Positions 25,936-33,783 of a DNA stretch of 64,000 bases are shown one piece after another. This DNA is from UBA3537 sp045561735 (GTDB taxonomy: Bacteria > Bacteroidota > Bacteroidia > Flavobacteriales > Flavobacteriaceae). The notes below the pieces were generated by a model. The model had not been told where the DNA came from. It saw only the letters and a program-made list of their open reading frames with translations, and made no database searches. The position numbers were made by a program, and so were the translations under genes. The stretch is from positions 95,778 to 159,777 of the forward strand of contig JBJKXC010000027.1 in assembly GCA_045561735.1 (NCBI GenBank). The letters run 5' to 3'. The number at the start of each line of letters is the position of its first letter. Position 1 is the stretch's first letter.

Positions 25936-25943
25936 CAAAAATA
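25936..25943 (-). promoter_or_regulatory. -7 box of rnpB
   Basis: TATTTTTG on the minus strand, 3 nt before the inferred 5' end of the RNA. Upstream element unclear. Confidence 0.5.
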
Positions 25944-26023
25944 CGTAAATTGTTGATAACTCCTCATTATTTTATATTGCGTAAACCAATGATTTTAGAC
26001 TTGAATATTTAAATTTGTTGACG

Positions 26024-27109
26024 ATGGAAAATTTTATTGTATCTGCATTAAAATACAGACCCCAATCGTTCAAGGACGTTGTGGGTCAGTCGGCCATCAC
26101 AACCACCCTAGAAAAAGCCATTAAAGACAATCATTTAGCGCAAGCATTACTTTTTACAGGTCCCAGAGGGGTTGGTAAAACCACTTGTGCCCGTATATTG
26201 GCTAAAATGATCAATAGCCAAGATGAGGTTGATAACAATGAAGATTATGCCTTCAATATTTTTGAATTAGATGCTGCATCTAACAACTCCGTTGATGACA
26301 TTCGTAATTTGACAGATCAAGTAAGGATTCCGCCTCAAATTGGTGCTTATAAAGTATATATTATTGATGAAGTACACATGCTTTCCACCAATGCTTTTAA
26401 TGCATTTCTAAAAACTTTAGAGGAACCACCAAAGCATTGCATCTTTATTTTAGCAACAACCGAAAAACATAAAATTATACCAACCATTTTATCGCGTTGT
26501 CAAATTTTTGATTTCAAAAGAATCACTGTTGCAGATGCCAAAAATTATTTAAAACTTATTGCTAAAGAACAAGGCGTAGAGGCCGATGACGATGCCTTAC
26601 ACATTATTGCTCAAAAATCCGATGGTGCTATGCGCGATGCCCTGTCAATTTTTGATAGAGTTGTAAGTTTTTCAGGGGCTAAACTGACACGTCAAGCTGT
26701 CGCCGAAAACCTCAATGTATTAGATTATGATGTTTTTATCAAGGCCACAGATCTCATCCTAAATAATAATATCCCTGCCCTTTTAATTTTATTTAACAAA
26801 TTGCTTTCCAAGGGCTTTGAAGGTCAGCATTTCATAAGTGGTCTTGCATCTCATCTTAGAGATTTATTTGTATCCAAAACACCTGAAACTCTCGAATTGT
26901 TGGAAACTGGCCCAACAGTCAATGAAAAGTATAAATTGCAGTCAGAAAAAACTACTACTAGTTTCTTGAAAGAAGCACTATCGCTTGCCAACACTTGTGA
27001 TTTAAATTACCGTAGCAGTCGAAATCAACGCTTACTGGTCGAGATCTGTTTAATGAAATTAGCCTCTATCAATTTTGATGGAGAAAAAAAAAACCCCTTA
27101 ACTTCATAA
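26024..27109 (+). CDS. dnaX: DNA polymerase III gamma subunit (dnaX, zero-frame product)
   Basis: 361 residues from the ATG at 26024. The clamp-loader ATPase has Walker A GPRGVGKTTC at about residues 43-52, DEVHMLS Walker B, and sensor 1 ATTEKHKIIPTILSRC. The usual zinc-binding cysteine cluster after Walker A is absent and replaced by an acidic loop, as I recall for other flavobacteria. The frame ends at 27109 just after ten consecutive A (27084-27093); the rest of the protein continues in the -1 frame. So this ORF alone encodes a gamma-like product with only seven codons after the A run. Divergent from rnpB. Confidence 0.93.
   Translation: MENFIVSALKYRPQSFKDVVGQSAITTTLEKAIKDNHLAQALLFTGPRGVGKTTCARILAKMINSQDEVDNNEDYAFNIFELDAASNNSVDDIRNLTDQVRIPPQIGAYKVYIIDEVHMLSTNAFNAFLKTLEEPPKHCIFILATTEKHKIIPTILSRCQIFDFKRITVADAKNYLKLIAKEQGVEADDDALHIIAQKSDGAMRDALSIFDRVVSFSGAKLTRQAVAENLNVLDYDVFIKATDLILNNNIPALLILFNKLLSKGFEGQHFISGLASHLRDLFVSKTPETLELLETGPTVNEKYKLQSEKTTTSFLKEALSLANTCDLNYRSSRNQRLLVEICLMKLASINFDGEKKNPLTS
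27084..27093 (+). other. Slippery A10 run in dnaX
   Basis: Ten A in the frame GAA AAA AAA AAC. Re-reading one A (ribosomal -1 shift, or transcripts with 11 A) leads into CCC CTT AAC TTC ATA ATT and the tau-specific frame. Losing one A leads to an immediate TAA. Confidence 0.7.
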
Positions 27110-27762
27110 TTCCTGCCGTTTATTTTGCAAAATCTGAGCCTACAACGCTCACCACTACTGTACAAGAAAATAAACCATCAAAGCAAACATACAGCCCAGA
27201 TAATAAATCTGAAACACCAAAAGAAAGCATAGAAAACAGAACCAAGTTGCCAACACCCATCAAAACGACTTTTAAAAGTCCCGTAATGCCAATTGGTAAT
27301 AGACAATCCTCTGGCTTGTCTCTAAAAAGTATTCAGCGTAAAAAAGACCATCAAATTAGGCAAATGGACGTCGCCGTAAATCAAGAGGATTTACCAAAAG
27401 ACACTTTTTCACAAGGACAATTAATTGCGTCTTGGGGTTCCTATGTAGAATCATTAGAAGCAAAAGGGCGGTATAATCTTGCGGCTATTCTTAAGATTGA
27501 CATTCCAAAACTGAAAGAGGACTCTTTAATTGCCTTAGAATTTCCAAATTCAACCAATAAAATAGAAGTGGAACGCCAACAAACGGAATTGCTACAATTT
27601 TTAAGAAAGTCTTTGAATAATTTTGACATTAAATTGGACATCACTGTGAATGAATCAATGGAAAAAGAATTTGCTTACACTGCGGAAGAAAAGTTTGCCA
27701 AATTAAAAGCAAAAAACCCTGCCATAGAATCCTTAAAAAAAACTTTCAATTTAGAATTGTAA
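27094..27762 (+). CDS. dnaX: DnaX tau-specific C-terminal part (-1 frame)
   Basis: 222 residues open directly after the A run in the -1 frame, beginning PLNFIIPAVYF. This joins the gamma part to give a 579-residue tau. It contains a Pro/Thr/Lys-rich linker (about 10-60) and then the conserved flavobacterial C-terminal domain: SGLSLKSIQRKKDH, SWGSYVESLEAKGRYNLAAI, and FAYTAEEKFAKLKAKNPAIE. In the well-studied case this part of DnaX binds polymerase alpha and the DnaB helicase. An isolated start is not needed; the first ATG (27286) lies well inside the linker. The stop is 3 bp before miaE. Either programmed frameshifting or a mutation/sequencing error at the homopolymer explains the split. Confidence 0.85.
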   Translation, partial: PLNFIIPAVYFAKSEPTTLTTTVQENKPSKQTYSPDNKSETPKESIENRTKLPTPIKTTFKSPVMPIGNRQSSGLSLKSIQRKKDHQIRQMDVAVNQEDLPKDTFSQGQLIASWGSYVESLEAKGRYNLAAILKIDIPKLKEDSLIALEFPNSTNKIEVERQQTELLQFLRKSLNNFDIKLDITVNESMEKEFAYTAEEKFAKLKAKNPAIESLKKTFNLEL

Positions 27763-27765
27763 ACC

Positions 27766-28347
27766 ATGTTAGGACTGAAACTTCCAACAGACCCTAGATG
27801 GGTCAATATTGCTGAAATGAACATAGACGAAATTCTGACGGATCATGCCTTTTGTGAACAAAAAGCCGCCAGTACCGCAATATCACTTATCGTTGGATTT
27901 CCTGAGTACACGGCGCTTGTTCAAGAAATGACCGCCTTGGCAGAGGAAGAAATCAGTCATTTTAAAATGGTACACGATTTAATTATTGCACGTGGGAAAA
28001 CTCTTGGAAGGGACCGCAAAGACGCTTATGTAGTAGCCCTTTTGAAATTTTTTCCAAAAGGCGGGAGCCGAACCACTCAACTAGTGCATCGACTGCTTTA
28101 TGCCGCATTAATCGAAGCTAGAAGTTGTGAGCGATTTCGCTTGCTCTCTGAAAATTTAAGCGATCAAAAACTAGCTAAGTTCTATAAAAAACTGATGATT
28201 AGTGAAGCCCACCATTACACAATGTTTCTAAATTTTGCGAGACAATACGGAAACCGTAACGAAGTAGATACTAAATGGAATGCGCTTTTAGAATTTGAAG
28301 CCAAAATCATGAAAGATTTGAGCCGCACTAAAAGTATCCACGGATAG
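27766..28347 (+). CDS. miaE: tRNA 2-methylthio-N6-isopentenyladenosine-37 hydroxylase
   Basis: 193 residues, ferritin-like diiron enzyme of the MiaE family, which hydroxylates ms2i6A37 in tRNAs using O2. The helix bundle supplies the metal ligands: FCEQKAAS, AEEEISHFKMVH, EARSCERFRLL and ISEAHHYTMF hold the Glu and Glu-x2-His ligands. Starts 3 bp after dnaX tau, so it is probably read from the same transcript. It ends before a 144-bp gap shared with the convergent pdxH. Confidence 0.93.
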   Translation: MLGLKLPTDPRWVNIAEMNIDEILTDHAFCEQKAASTAISLIVGFPEYTALVQEMTALAEEEISHFKMVHDLIIARGKTLGRDRKDAYVVALLKFFPKGGSRTTQLVHRLLYAALIEARSCERFRLLSENLSDQKLAKFYKKLMISEAHHYTMFLNFARQYGNRNEVDTKWNALLEFEAKIMKDLSRTKSIHG

Positions 28348-28449
28348 ATTTGTCTAGCATAATGTACGCCCATTGCCATCGTTTATGGTTTTTATGAAAT
28401 ACTCCTCCACTGGCAGTAGAGAACCTTCAATTTAGAGCCAAGAAGTACT

Positions 28450-28480
28450 TAGCCAATGGCTATATGTTTAAAAAAACATA
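28450..28480. terminator. Paired hairpins between convergent miaE and pdxH
   Basis: TAGCCAATGGCTA (28450-28462) is a perfect palindrome and TATGTTT-AAAA-AAACATA (28463-28480) a 7-bp hairpin directly after it. The location between two convergent gene ends fits a shared terminator, but neither strand has a strong U-tract after the stem. Confidence 0.35.
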
Positions 28481-28491
28481 GTATTAGGCAA

Positions 28492-29139
28492 TTAAGGCGA
28501 CAGACGTTCAACTTTCCAATTAAAATCCTTTTGAAGTTGGTAACGAATGCGATCGTGGAGTCTGTTGGCACGTCCTTGCCAAAATTCAATTTCGATAGGT
28601 TTTACAATGAAACCACCCCATAATTTAGGGCGAGGTATGGGTTGGTCTTTAAATTTTTCTTCCAACATTTTAAGCTTGTTTTCAATTACTGATCGACTTT
28701 CAACCACTACACTTTGATGAGATGCATGAGCACCTAGTTGACTTCCTCTAGGACGAGAATTGAAGTAAGCATCACTTGATTCTGCTGCTATTTTTTCGGC
28801 ACTCCCTTTGATAATAACTTGTCGTTCTGCTCCTTCCCAATGAAAGGACAAACAAGCCTTTGGATGTGATGCCAATGCCTTTCCTTTTTCACTTTGATAA
28901 TTGGTGTAAAAAACAAACCCCTCAGAACTGAATTGCTTGAGCAGTACCACCCTTCCTTTAGGGTGACCACTAGCGTCCACCGTTGAAAGCGTCATGGCAT
29001 TGGTTTCAATTTCAGTAAAATGCTGGTCTACTTCTGAGAACCATTGTTCAAAAAGTATAAAGGGCGTTTTTGGAACGTCTTTCTTAAGCAGACTCCCTTT
29101 GTCATAAGATTTTCTGTAATGCCCTAAATCTTTTTGCAT
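28492..29139 (-). CDS. pdxH: Pyridoxamine 5'-phosphate oxidase
   Basis: 215 residues, normal for PdxH, the FMN enzyme that makes pyridoxal 5'-phosphate from the pyridoxine or pyridoxamine phosphates. Motifs: GHYRKSYDKGSLLKKDVPKT, TMTLSTVD-like AMTLSTVDASGHPKGRVVLL, FYTNYQSEKGKAL, SRPRGSQLGAHASHQS, and the C-terminal EFWQGRANRLHDRIRYQ and WKVERLSP that form the active site. Monocistronic, 82 bp downstream of the dld start. Confidence 0.96.
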   Translation of the reverse strand: MQKDLGHYRKSYDKGSLLKKDVPKTPFILFEQWFSEVDQHFTEIETNAMTLSTVDASGHPKGRVVLLKQFSSEGFVFYTNYQSEKGKALASHPKACLSFHWEGAERQVIIKGSAEKIAAESSDAYFNSRPRGSQLGAHASHQSVVVESRSVIENKLKMLEEKFKDQPIPRPKLWGGFIVKPIEIEFWQGRANRLHDRIRYQLQKDFNWKVERLSP

Positions 29140-29221
29140 GGTAATTATTTATTCAAAATTAAAAAATTAGACTTTAAAAATTGATTTAAATTAGCCTTAA
29201 ATTCACAAACATTGGATTAAA

Positions 29222-30916
29222 TCACTTCCAATGTTTAAGTTTACTGCTTTGGCCTATACCCGGATTAAAACTGTTGGTAGGATCTAATGCTTTGTAAAAC
29301 GCTAATAACGTCGATTTGGCTTTATATTCGTGACCAACATTGTGTTCTGCAGGGTATTCTGCGCCACGGGAATCATAATATTTAAGTAATTCTTTTTTCA
29401 AGTGTTTGGTATCGACCCCTTTCTTTACAATGTAATTTTGATGCAAAACATGACAAAACAAATGCCCGTAATACAATTTCATCTCGAACATATCATCGAT
29501 TTCCTTTGGTAAGGTTTCAAACCATTTTTTTTCATTTCTAGGAAATGCAATGTCCATGGACATGGTACCACCAATTTTAGAAGCGTTTAGAACCGCATAC
29601 CTTCCAAAGGCACTGGCAGCAGTAAACCTGTGTAAAATAGCTTTATTGCCTTCTTTTTCTGAACATTCAAAAAAACCGCCTTCATTTTCATTAAAGTAAT
29701 CAGTAAAATAAGTCCGCGCCTCTTCAATACCTGCGTCAGACATCTCTACAATCCAATGGTGTTCGTATAAATTCCTAAAGTTTTCCATTTTTTTTGGTAA
29801 GTGATTTGGAAAAAGCTTTCCTAAAAATTGCATTATTTTATCTGACAAATTTAAGGGAAGTATTGATATTTTTTTTGAAAGGAGATCAACACTTCTTTTA
29901 AATTCAAAAAGGGTTGGAAGAAAATTTGTCCCTAATTTATCCAATACAATAAAAGTATCCTTGCTATACTTTTTTGCGGCATCATAACAATCTCTATGTA
30001 AATAATCGCCAGAGGTTGGCAATGTTTTAAAACTTGAAAGAATGTCACGTCTTATTTGCCAAAACACGTCGGCATCGTTAGAACCTAGATAAAAAATCTT
30101 ATTTTCTCTCGGCTTTTTATAGCTGTCCAGTCGAACGGCAAAGACCACAATTTTTCCTGCCGATCCAGAAGCACCATATAAGAGTCTTGGGTCCGAATTG
30201 AATCTTGACGGGGTATTTGAATTAATGTTTCTCACAATATCAATATAGCCGTAATCTGAGGCCCGCTTTTTTGTATTGATAACATTAGAAGCCTTGTAAT
30301 TTTTGAGCTGTAAATTCTCTAATATTTCTTCTGGAGTCTTCCCCAAGTGTATACCTAAATCGTTGATCAATTCTAAACCACCATTTGCATTGACTTTCGC
30401 GTACAACGCCATCTCTGTATAAGCTGGGCCTCTTTGCACCAAAGACCCGCCAGAGTTGTTACATATCCCGCCAATAATTGAAGCCCCAATGGAAGTGGAA
30501 CCAATGACGGAATGAGGCTCACGACCTAATGGCAGGAGTTTTTTCTCTAAATCAAATAAAGTACTTCCTGCAAGACCAATTATTTGCTTTCCATGATCAA
30601 TTAAATGAATGTCTTTGATGCGCATGGTGTTAATGATAACAATAGGTCGGTCATAATCATTTCCATAGGGAGTTGAACCACCAGTTAATCCGGTGTTGGC
30701 AGCTTGCATCAAAACAATGATATCATTTAAAACACAGACTTCCAGAAGTTTCCATATTTCCAACAAGGAACCAGGACTGGCAACGGCTAAAGCTTCACCG
30801 GAACCATAGCGCCAACCCTTAGAATAAGTTTGTTTGTTCCACTGTTTGGTTAATAGGTATTTGTATCCAGTAATTTGTCTTAAATCTTGAATGATTTTTT
30901 TATGAGTCTCAATCAT
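29222..30916 (-). CDS. dld: Quinone-dependent D-lactate dehydrogenase
   Basis: 564 residues, like E. coli Dld, an FAD flavoprotein on the inner face of the membrane that oxidises D-lactate to pyruvate and passes electrons to quinone. N-terminal FAD-binding (PCMH) domain: VLMQAANTGLTGGSTPYGND and SVIGSTSIGASIIGGICNNS. The C-terminal membrane-binding/cap domain has GTMSMDIAFPRN, GHLFCHVLHQNYIVKKG and AEHNVGHEYKA. A basic segment near 340-370 may serve in membrane attachment. Monocistronic, divergent from the secreted protein gene at 31104. Confidence 0.93.
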   Translation of the reverse strand: MIETHKKIIQDLRQITGYKYLLTKQWNKQTYSKGWRYGSGEALAVASPGSLLEIWKLLEVCVLNDIIVLMQAANTGLTGGSTPYGNDYDRPIVIINTMRIKDIHLIDHGKQIIGLAGSTLFDLEKKLLPLGREPHSVIGSTSIGASIIGGICNNSGGSLVQRGPAYTEMALYAKVNANGGLELINDLGIHLGKTPEEILENLQLKNYKASNVINTKKRASDYGYIDIVRNINSNTPSRFNSDPRLLYGASGSAGKIVVFAVRLDSYKKPRENKIFYLGSNDADVFWQIRRDILSSFKTLPTSGDYLHRDCYDAAKKYSKDTFIVLDKLGTNFLPTLFEFKRSVDLLSKKISILPLNLSDKIMQFLGKLFPNHLPKKMENFRNLYEHHWIVEMSDAGIEEARTYFTDYFNENEGGFFECSEKEGNKAILHRFTAASAFGRYAVLNASKIGGTMSMDIAFPRNEKKWFETLPKEIDDMFEMKLYYGHLFCHVLHQNYIVKKGVDTKHLKKELLKYYDSRGAEYPAEHNVGHEYKAKSTLLAFYKALDPTNSFNPGIGQSSKLKHWK

Positions 30917-31103
30917 TTATTGGAAAATGGTAATTAGAAAAGTTTTAACACTCAATTTAAACAATAGATAAAGTCAAACATTTATCAATAATAAATAAAG
31001 ATATAAATTTTGAACAAGTTAAAGATTTATACAAGAATTAAAAACCTTGGTATGTTTTTTGTTTCAAGTTCATATCTTTACAGCAACATTCAACTCCAGA
31101 CAG

Positions 31104-31754
31104 ATGCAGCGATTGTTCGTTTTTATGGGATTATTTTCAGCTTTAAATTGGGGACACTCTCAAGCTGAAACTATTAATGAATCGCTGCGAATTAAAGCCA
31201 AAGAATTGGCCAGAAAAGACGAAAATTCGCCATCACTATTGCAATTATCTCCGATTAGAGGTTTAACCAATAAAGATTTTCAAATTACCATGGGCATCCC
31301 TCCTATTGATGGTTTTTCAAAAAAAGAAGGCGGTATTAATACAGAACGCGATGTCGTGGATCCTAGTTGGGATATCAAACAAAAATTTAACGAAAATCAG
31401 AAAGATGTCTCAAAGTATAACAAAGACTATTATTTGGGAGATATTAAAACGAAATCAAAATACATTAGAATTGTTTGCCGCGATCACGAATATGAAGACG
31501 GTGATCGCATTAAATTAGTGCTTAATAAAGCTACGATTCACCCCAATATAACGCTTCGAAACTCAGGATATGCCATTGATATTAAATTAAAAGAAGGGCT
31601 AAACACAGTGGAGTTCTTCGCATTAAATGAAGGAACTTCAAGCCCAAACACTGCCGAATTGAAAGTCATTGACGAAAGTGGCAGTATTATAAATTCCGGG
31701 CAGTGGCTCTTGACTACTGGGTATAAAGCCCGATTAATTGTACTTAAACAATAA
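31104..31754 (+). CDS. Secreted hypothetical protein
   Basis: 216 residues from the ATG at 31104. An upstream TTG would add 19 residues that do not form a signal peptide, whereas MQRLFVFMGLFSALNWGHSQ does, with likely cleavage after HSQA or Ser-Gln. The mature part has a charged N-terminal region, a NKDYYLGDIKTKSKYIRIVC stretch and a beta-sandwich-like C-terminal half (DGDRIKLVLN, NTVEFFALNEGTSSPNTAEL, WLLTTGYKARLIV). I do not recognise a named family. It converges on the PNGase F gene with a 1-bp gap. Probably periplasmic or released. Confidence 0.72.
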   Translation: MQRLFVFMGLFSALNWGHSQAETINESLRIKAKELARKDENSPSLLQLSPIRGLTNKDFQITMGIPPIDGFSKKEGGINTERDVVDPSWDIKQKFNENQKDVSKYNKDYYLGDIKTKSKYIRIVCRDHEYEDGDRIKLVLNKATIHPNITLRNSGYAIDIKLKEGLNTVEFFALNEGTSSPNTAELKVIDESGSIINSGQWLLTTGYKARLIVLKQ

Positions 31755-31755
31755 A

Positions 31756-33474
31756 TTAATTTACTGTAGGGCTAGAAATTTCAGTATTACTTTTTACTAC
31801 AACATATGTTGAGGTCGCATAATAAGCACCAGTTTGACTACTGGTAGTGCCGCCATCACTTGTCCAGTCTTCAAAGTCATACTCAAAAGAAAAAATTGTA
31901 CCATTGAAACTTGTACCTAAATCATCGGAACGAACAGGTACTACCATTCCAGGACACCATCCTGCGCGATCTGGCGTCCAATTTCCAACCTGATTAGGAT
32001 TACTTGGGTTGTATTGATTGCTAATAGGATTGGCAGCACAGCCAATGGGACCCATATAGTGTTGAAATGTGTCAGCGCCATTGATCTTAATATCATGTGT
32101 TCTGTAGCACCATTCGGCGCAAGGTCTACCATTTGAATCTGTTGGTGTAGCATGACCCCATCCAGAAATAAGAGTTCTTAAATGAGTACTTTCAGCATTG
32201 CTAGGAATTTGAACAGTTTTATCCAAATCAAAGTTATGGCTAACTCCGTAAGGGACCCCATCTATAGAATTGGCATGAAATCCCAACACTTCCGATACTG
32301 CATAATAAGGGTAATCAGGTGTACCTTCAATATAATCAAATTCAAGTGTAATTAAATCAGCTTTAGCTGTCCAGTTTTCTATATAAATTCGTAATTCTGT
32401 GGGGCCACTAAGCAGGACTTTAAAATCGGTTACGTCGAACTCCAAACCTCGTTCTAATTGTTGGGTTCCCACCCAGTATGGCGTGATGTAACGTCCAATT
32501 TCAAACCAATTGCCTGTGGCATCGTCTTTAACCTTAATGTTAGCAAATCGATCCCAATCATCACAGCCTGTTGACGGACAATCGATTTGAAGAAACATTT
32601 TAATTTGCGCTATGTTGCTTATGTCTTGATGTAAGTTAAAGACTTGATTGTTTGATTGGCTAAACCCACCGCCAAAGCCTAAGGCTTGTTGGTTAAAAGT
32701 TTCATAATTATGAACAATAGGTATACCAGTTCCTAAAATTTCGACTTCTAAATTTGTAATAGAGGTACTTTGTAAAGTCATGACCCCTGAATAACTACCA
32801 ATCTCTTCAGGTGTAAAATTAACATAAATAGTAGTACTTCCATTGGCTGACATTAAAGGAATTTCTATATTGCTGGTGTAAACTAAATCATCCAGGGATA
32901 TTTTAAATGGACCAGTGATACTGATTTCTATAACATCCGTTAAATTTTGCCCAGTTACAATGATTTGCTCAGAAATTGATGTAGTCCCAATAATTACATC
33001 ATCATAAAAAATTAAGCTGGAAGGACTTGTCACTACTGTTGGCGAAGTGCTAAAACCTATCCCACTAAGTGCAACAACTTTATCTGAAGTTATTTCTGTA
33101 CATCGAATTGTCAAAGTTCCAGAAATTATACCCAAAGCGGCAGTTTGGGGAGAAAACCTTACATACAAATCCAAAGATTCAAAATTTGATATTGACAACT
33201 CGCTTGTAAAGTTGGTATCATCCAAAGAAATCTCAAAATTAGAAGATGCTTGAATTTGAACAGCAGCAGCTATATTATTAGCTTGAATACTTAAAATTTG
33301 AGATTCTGAATGATTCATTTCGGCAACTTCTCCAAATACCATATTATTATTACTGATGCTAATTGAAGCAGGAGGAATTGAAATGTCATCACTACCACCA
33401 CAATTTAAAAGCAGAAAAAAGATAGAAATTGATGTAAAAATATTTTTAAAATTAATTGAACATATTGTTTTCAT
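31756..33474 (-). CDS. Peptide-N-glycosidase F lipoprotein with two N-terminal Ig-like domains
   Basis: 572 residues. Signal peptide with lipobox LLNC (Cys25), followed by GGSDD, like a lipoprotein surface-export signal of Bacteroidota. Residues about 38-140 and 146-250 are two related beta-sandwich domains of the HYDIN/choice-of-anchor-D type (FGEVAEMNHSESQILSI, YVRFSP, YVNFTP). Residues about 254-572 match PNGase F of Elizabethkingia, which removes N-glycans from glycoproteins. Catalytic residues are kept: Asp308 (CDDWDR), Glu366 (YIENW), Glu454 (CAEWC); also ITPYWVGTQQLERGLEFDVT and GNWTPDRAGWCPGM. Known PNGase F is secreted without these N-terminal domains. It has a strong promoter and no T9SS tail visible. 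Confidence 0.93.
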   Translation of the reverse strand: MKTICSINFKNIFTSISIFFLLLNCGGSDDISIPPASISISNNNMVFGEVAEMNHSESQILSIQANNIAAAVQIQASSNFEISLDDTNFTSELSISNFESLDLYVRFSPQTAALGIISGTLTIRCTEITSDKVVALSGIGFSTSPTVVTSPSSLIFYDDVIIGTTSISEQIIVTGQNLTDVIEISITGPFKISLDDLVYTSNIEIPLMSANGSTTIYVNFTPEEIGSYSGVMTLQSTSITNLEVEILGTGIPIVHNYETFNQQALGFGGGFSQSNNQVFNLHQDISNIAQIKMFLQIDCPSTGCDDWDRFANIKVKDDATGNWFEIGRYITPYWVGTQQLERGLEFDVTDFKVLLSGPTELRIYIENWTAKADLITLEFDYIEGTPDYPYYAVSEVLGFHANSIDGVPYGVSHNFDLDKTVQIPSNAESTHLRTLISGWGHATPTDSNGRPCAEWCYRTHDIKINGADTFQHYMGPIGCAANPISNQYNPSNPNQVGNWTPDRAGWCPGMVVPVRSDDLGTSFNGTIFSFEYDFEDWTSDGGTTSSQTGAYYATSTYVVVKSNTEISSPTVN

Positions 33475-33491
33475 CTTGAATTATTTTTCTC

Positions 33492-33522
33492 CAAATTTAA
33501 AACTTAACATCAAACTTTCAAA
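33492..33522 (-). promoter_or_regulatory. Bacteroidota-type promoter of the PNGase F gene
   Basis: Minus strand TTTG (33522-33519), exactly 19 bp, TAAATTTG (33499-33492). Full consensus match, about 18 bp before the ATG. Confidence 0.7.
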
Positions 33523-33540
33523 TTTTAAAACATTGTAAAA

Positions 33541-33720
33541 TCAATAATATTTAATCATTTTTTTTATAATATTCAAATCAACCCATTCATTTACCTTTTG
33601 ATATATTTCCTTTTTGCTTAATTCAATATCAACAACTTCAGTATAACCATCATTTGTTTTATTTAACTCTTGCCCAAAACTCACAAGTGGAATAAATAGC
33701 AATAGTATTAGCTTTTCCAT
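33541..33720 (-). pseudogene. Truncated DUF4468-like secreted protein (59 aa)
   Basis: A short ORF with a signal peptide (MEKLILLLFIPLVSFGQ) and then GYTEVVDIELSKKEIYQKVN, which looks like the first strands and helix of DUF4468-type proteins (TBP-like fold). Such proteins are normally about 150-200 residues; here the frame ends after EWVDLN with a run of lysines and tyrosines. It is probably a decayed remnant or a deletion derivative. It fills most of the 309-bp gap between the PNGase F gene and mnmE. A genuine small secreted peptide is the alternative. Confidence 0.5.
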
Positions 33721-33783
33721 ATTTAAATTTACAATAATTAATTTTTTTAATTATATTTACATAACTACTTGATTATCAATAAT

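Noticed and set aside
25729..25956. 75-codon ORF on the plus strand
   Set aside because: It lies antisense to rnpB, whose conserved elements and P1 helix explain this sequence.
27247..27762. Independent small gene after dnaX
   Set aside because: The frame is open and conserved right back to the A10 run, so it is the tau-specific part of DnaX.
31047..31103. TTG-started extension of the secreted hypothetical protein
   Set aside because: It would bury the signal peptide that begins at the ATG at 31104.
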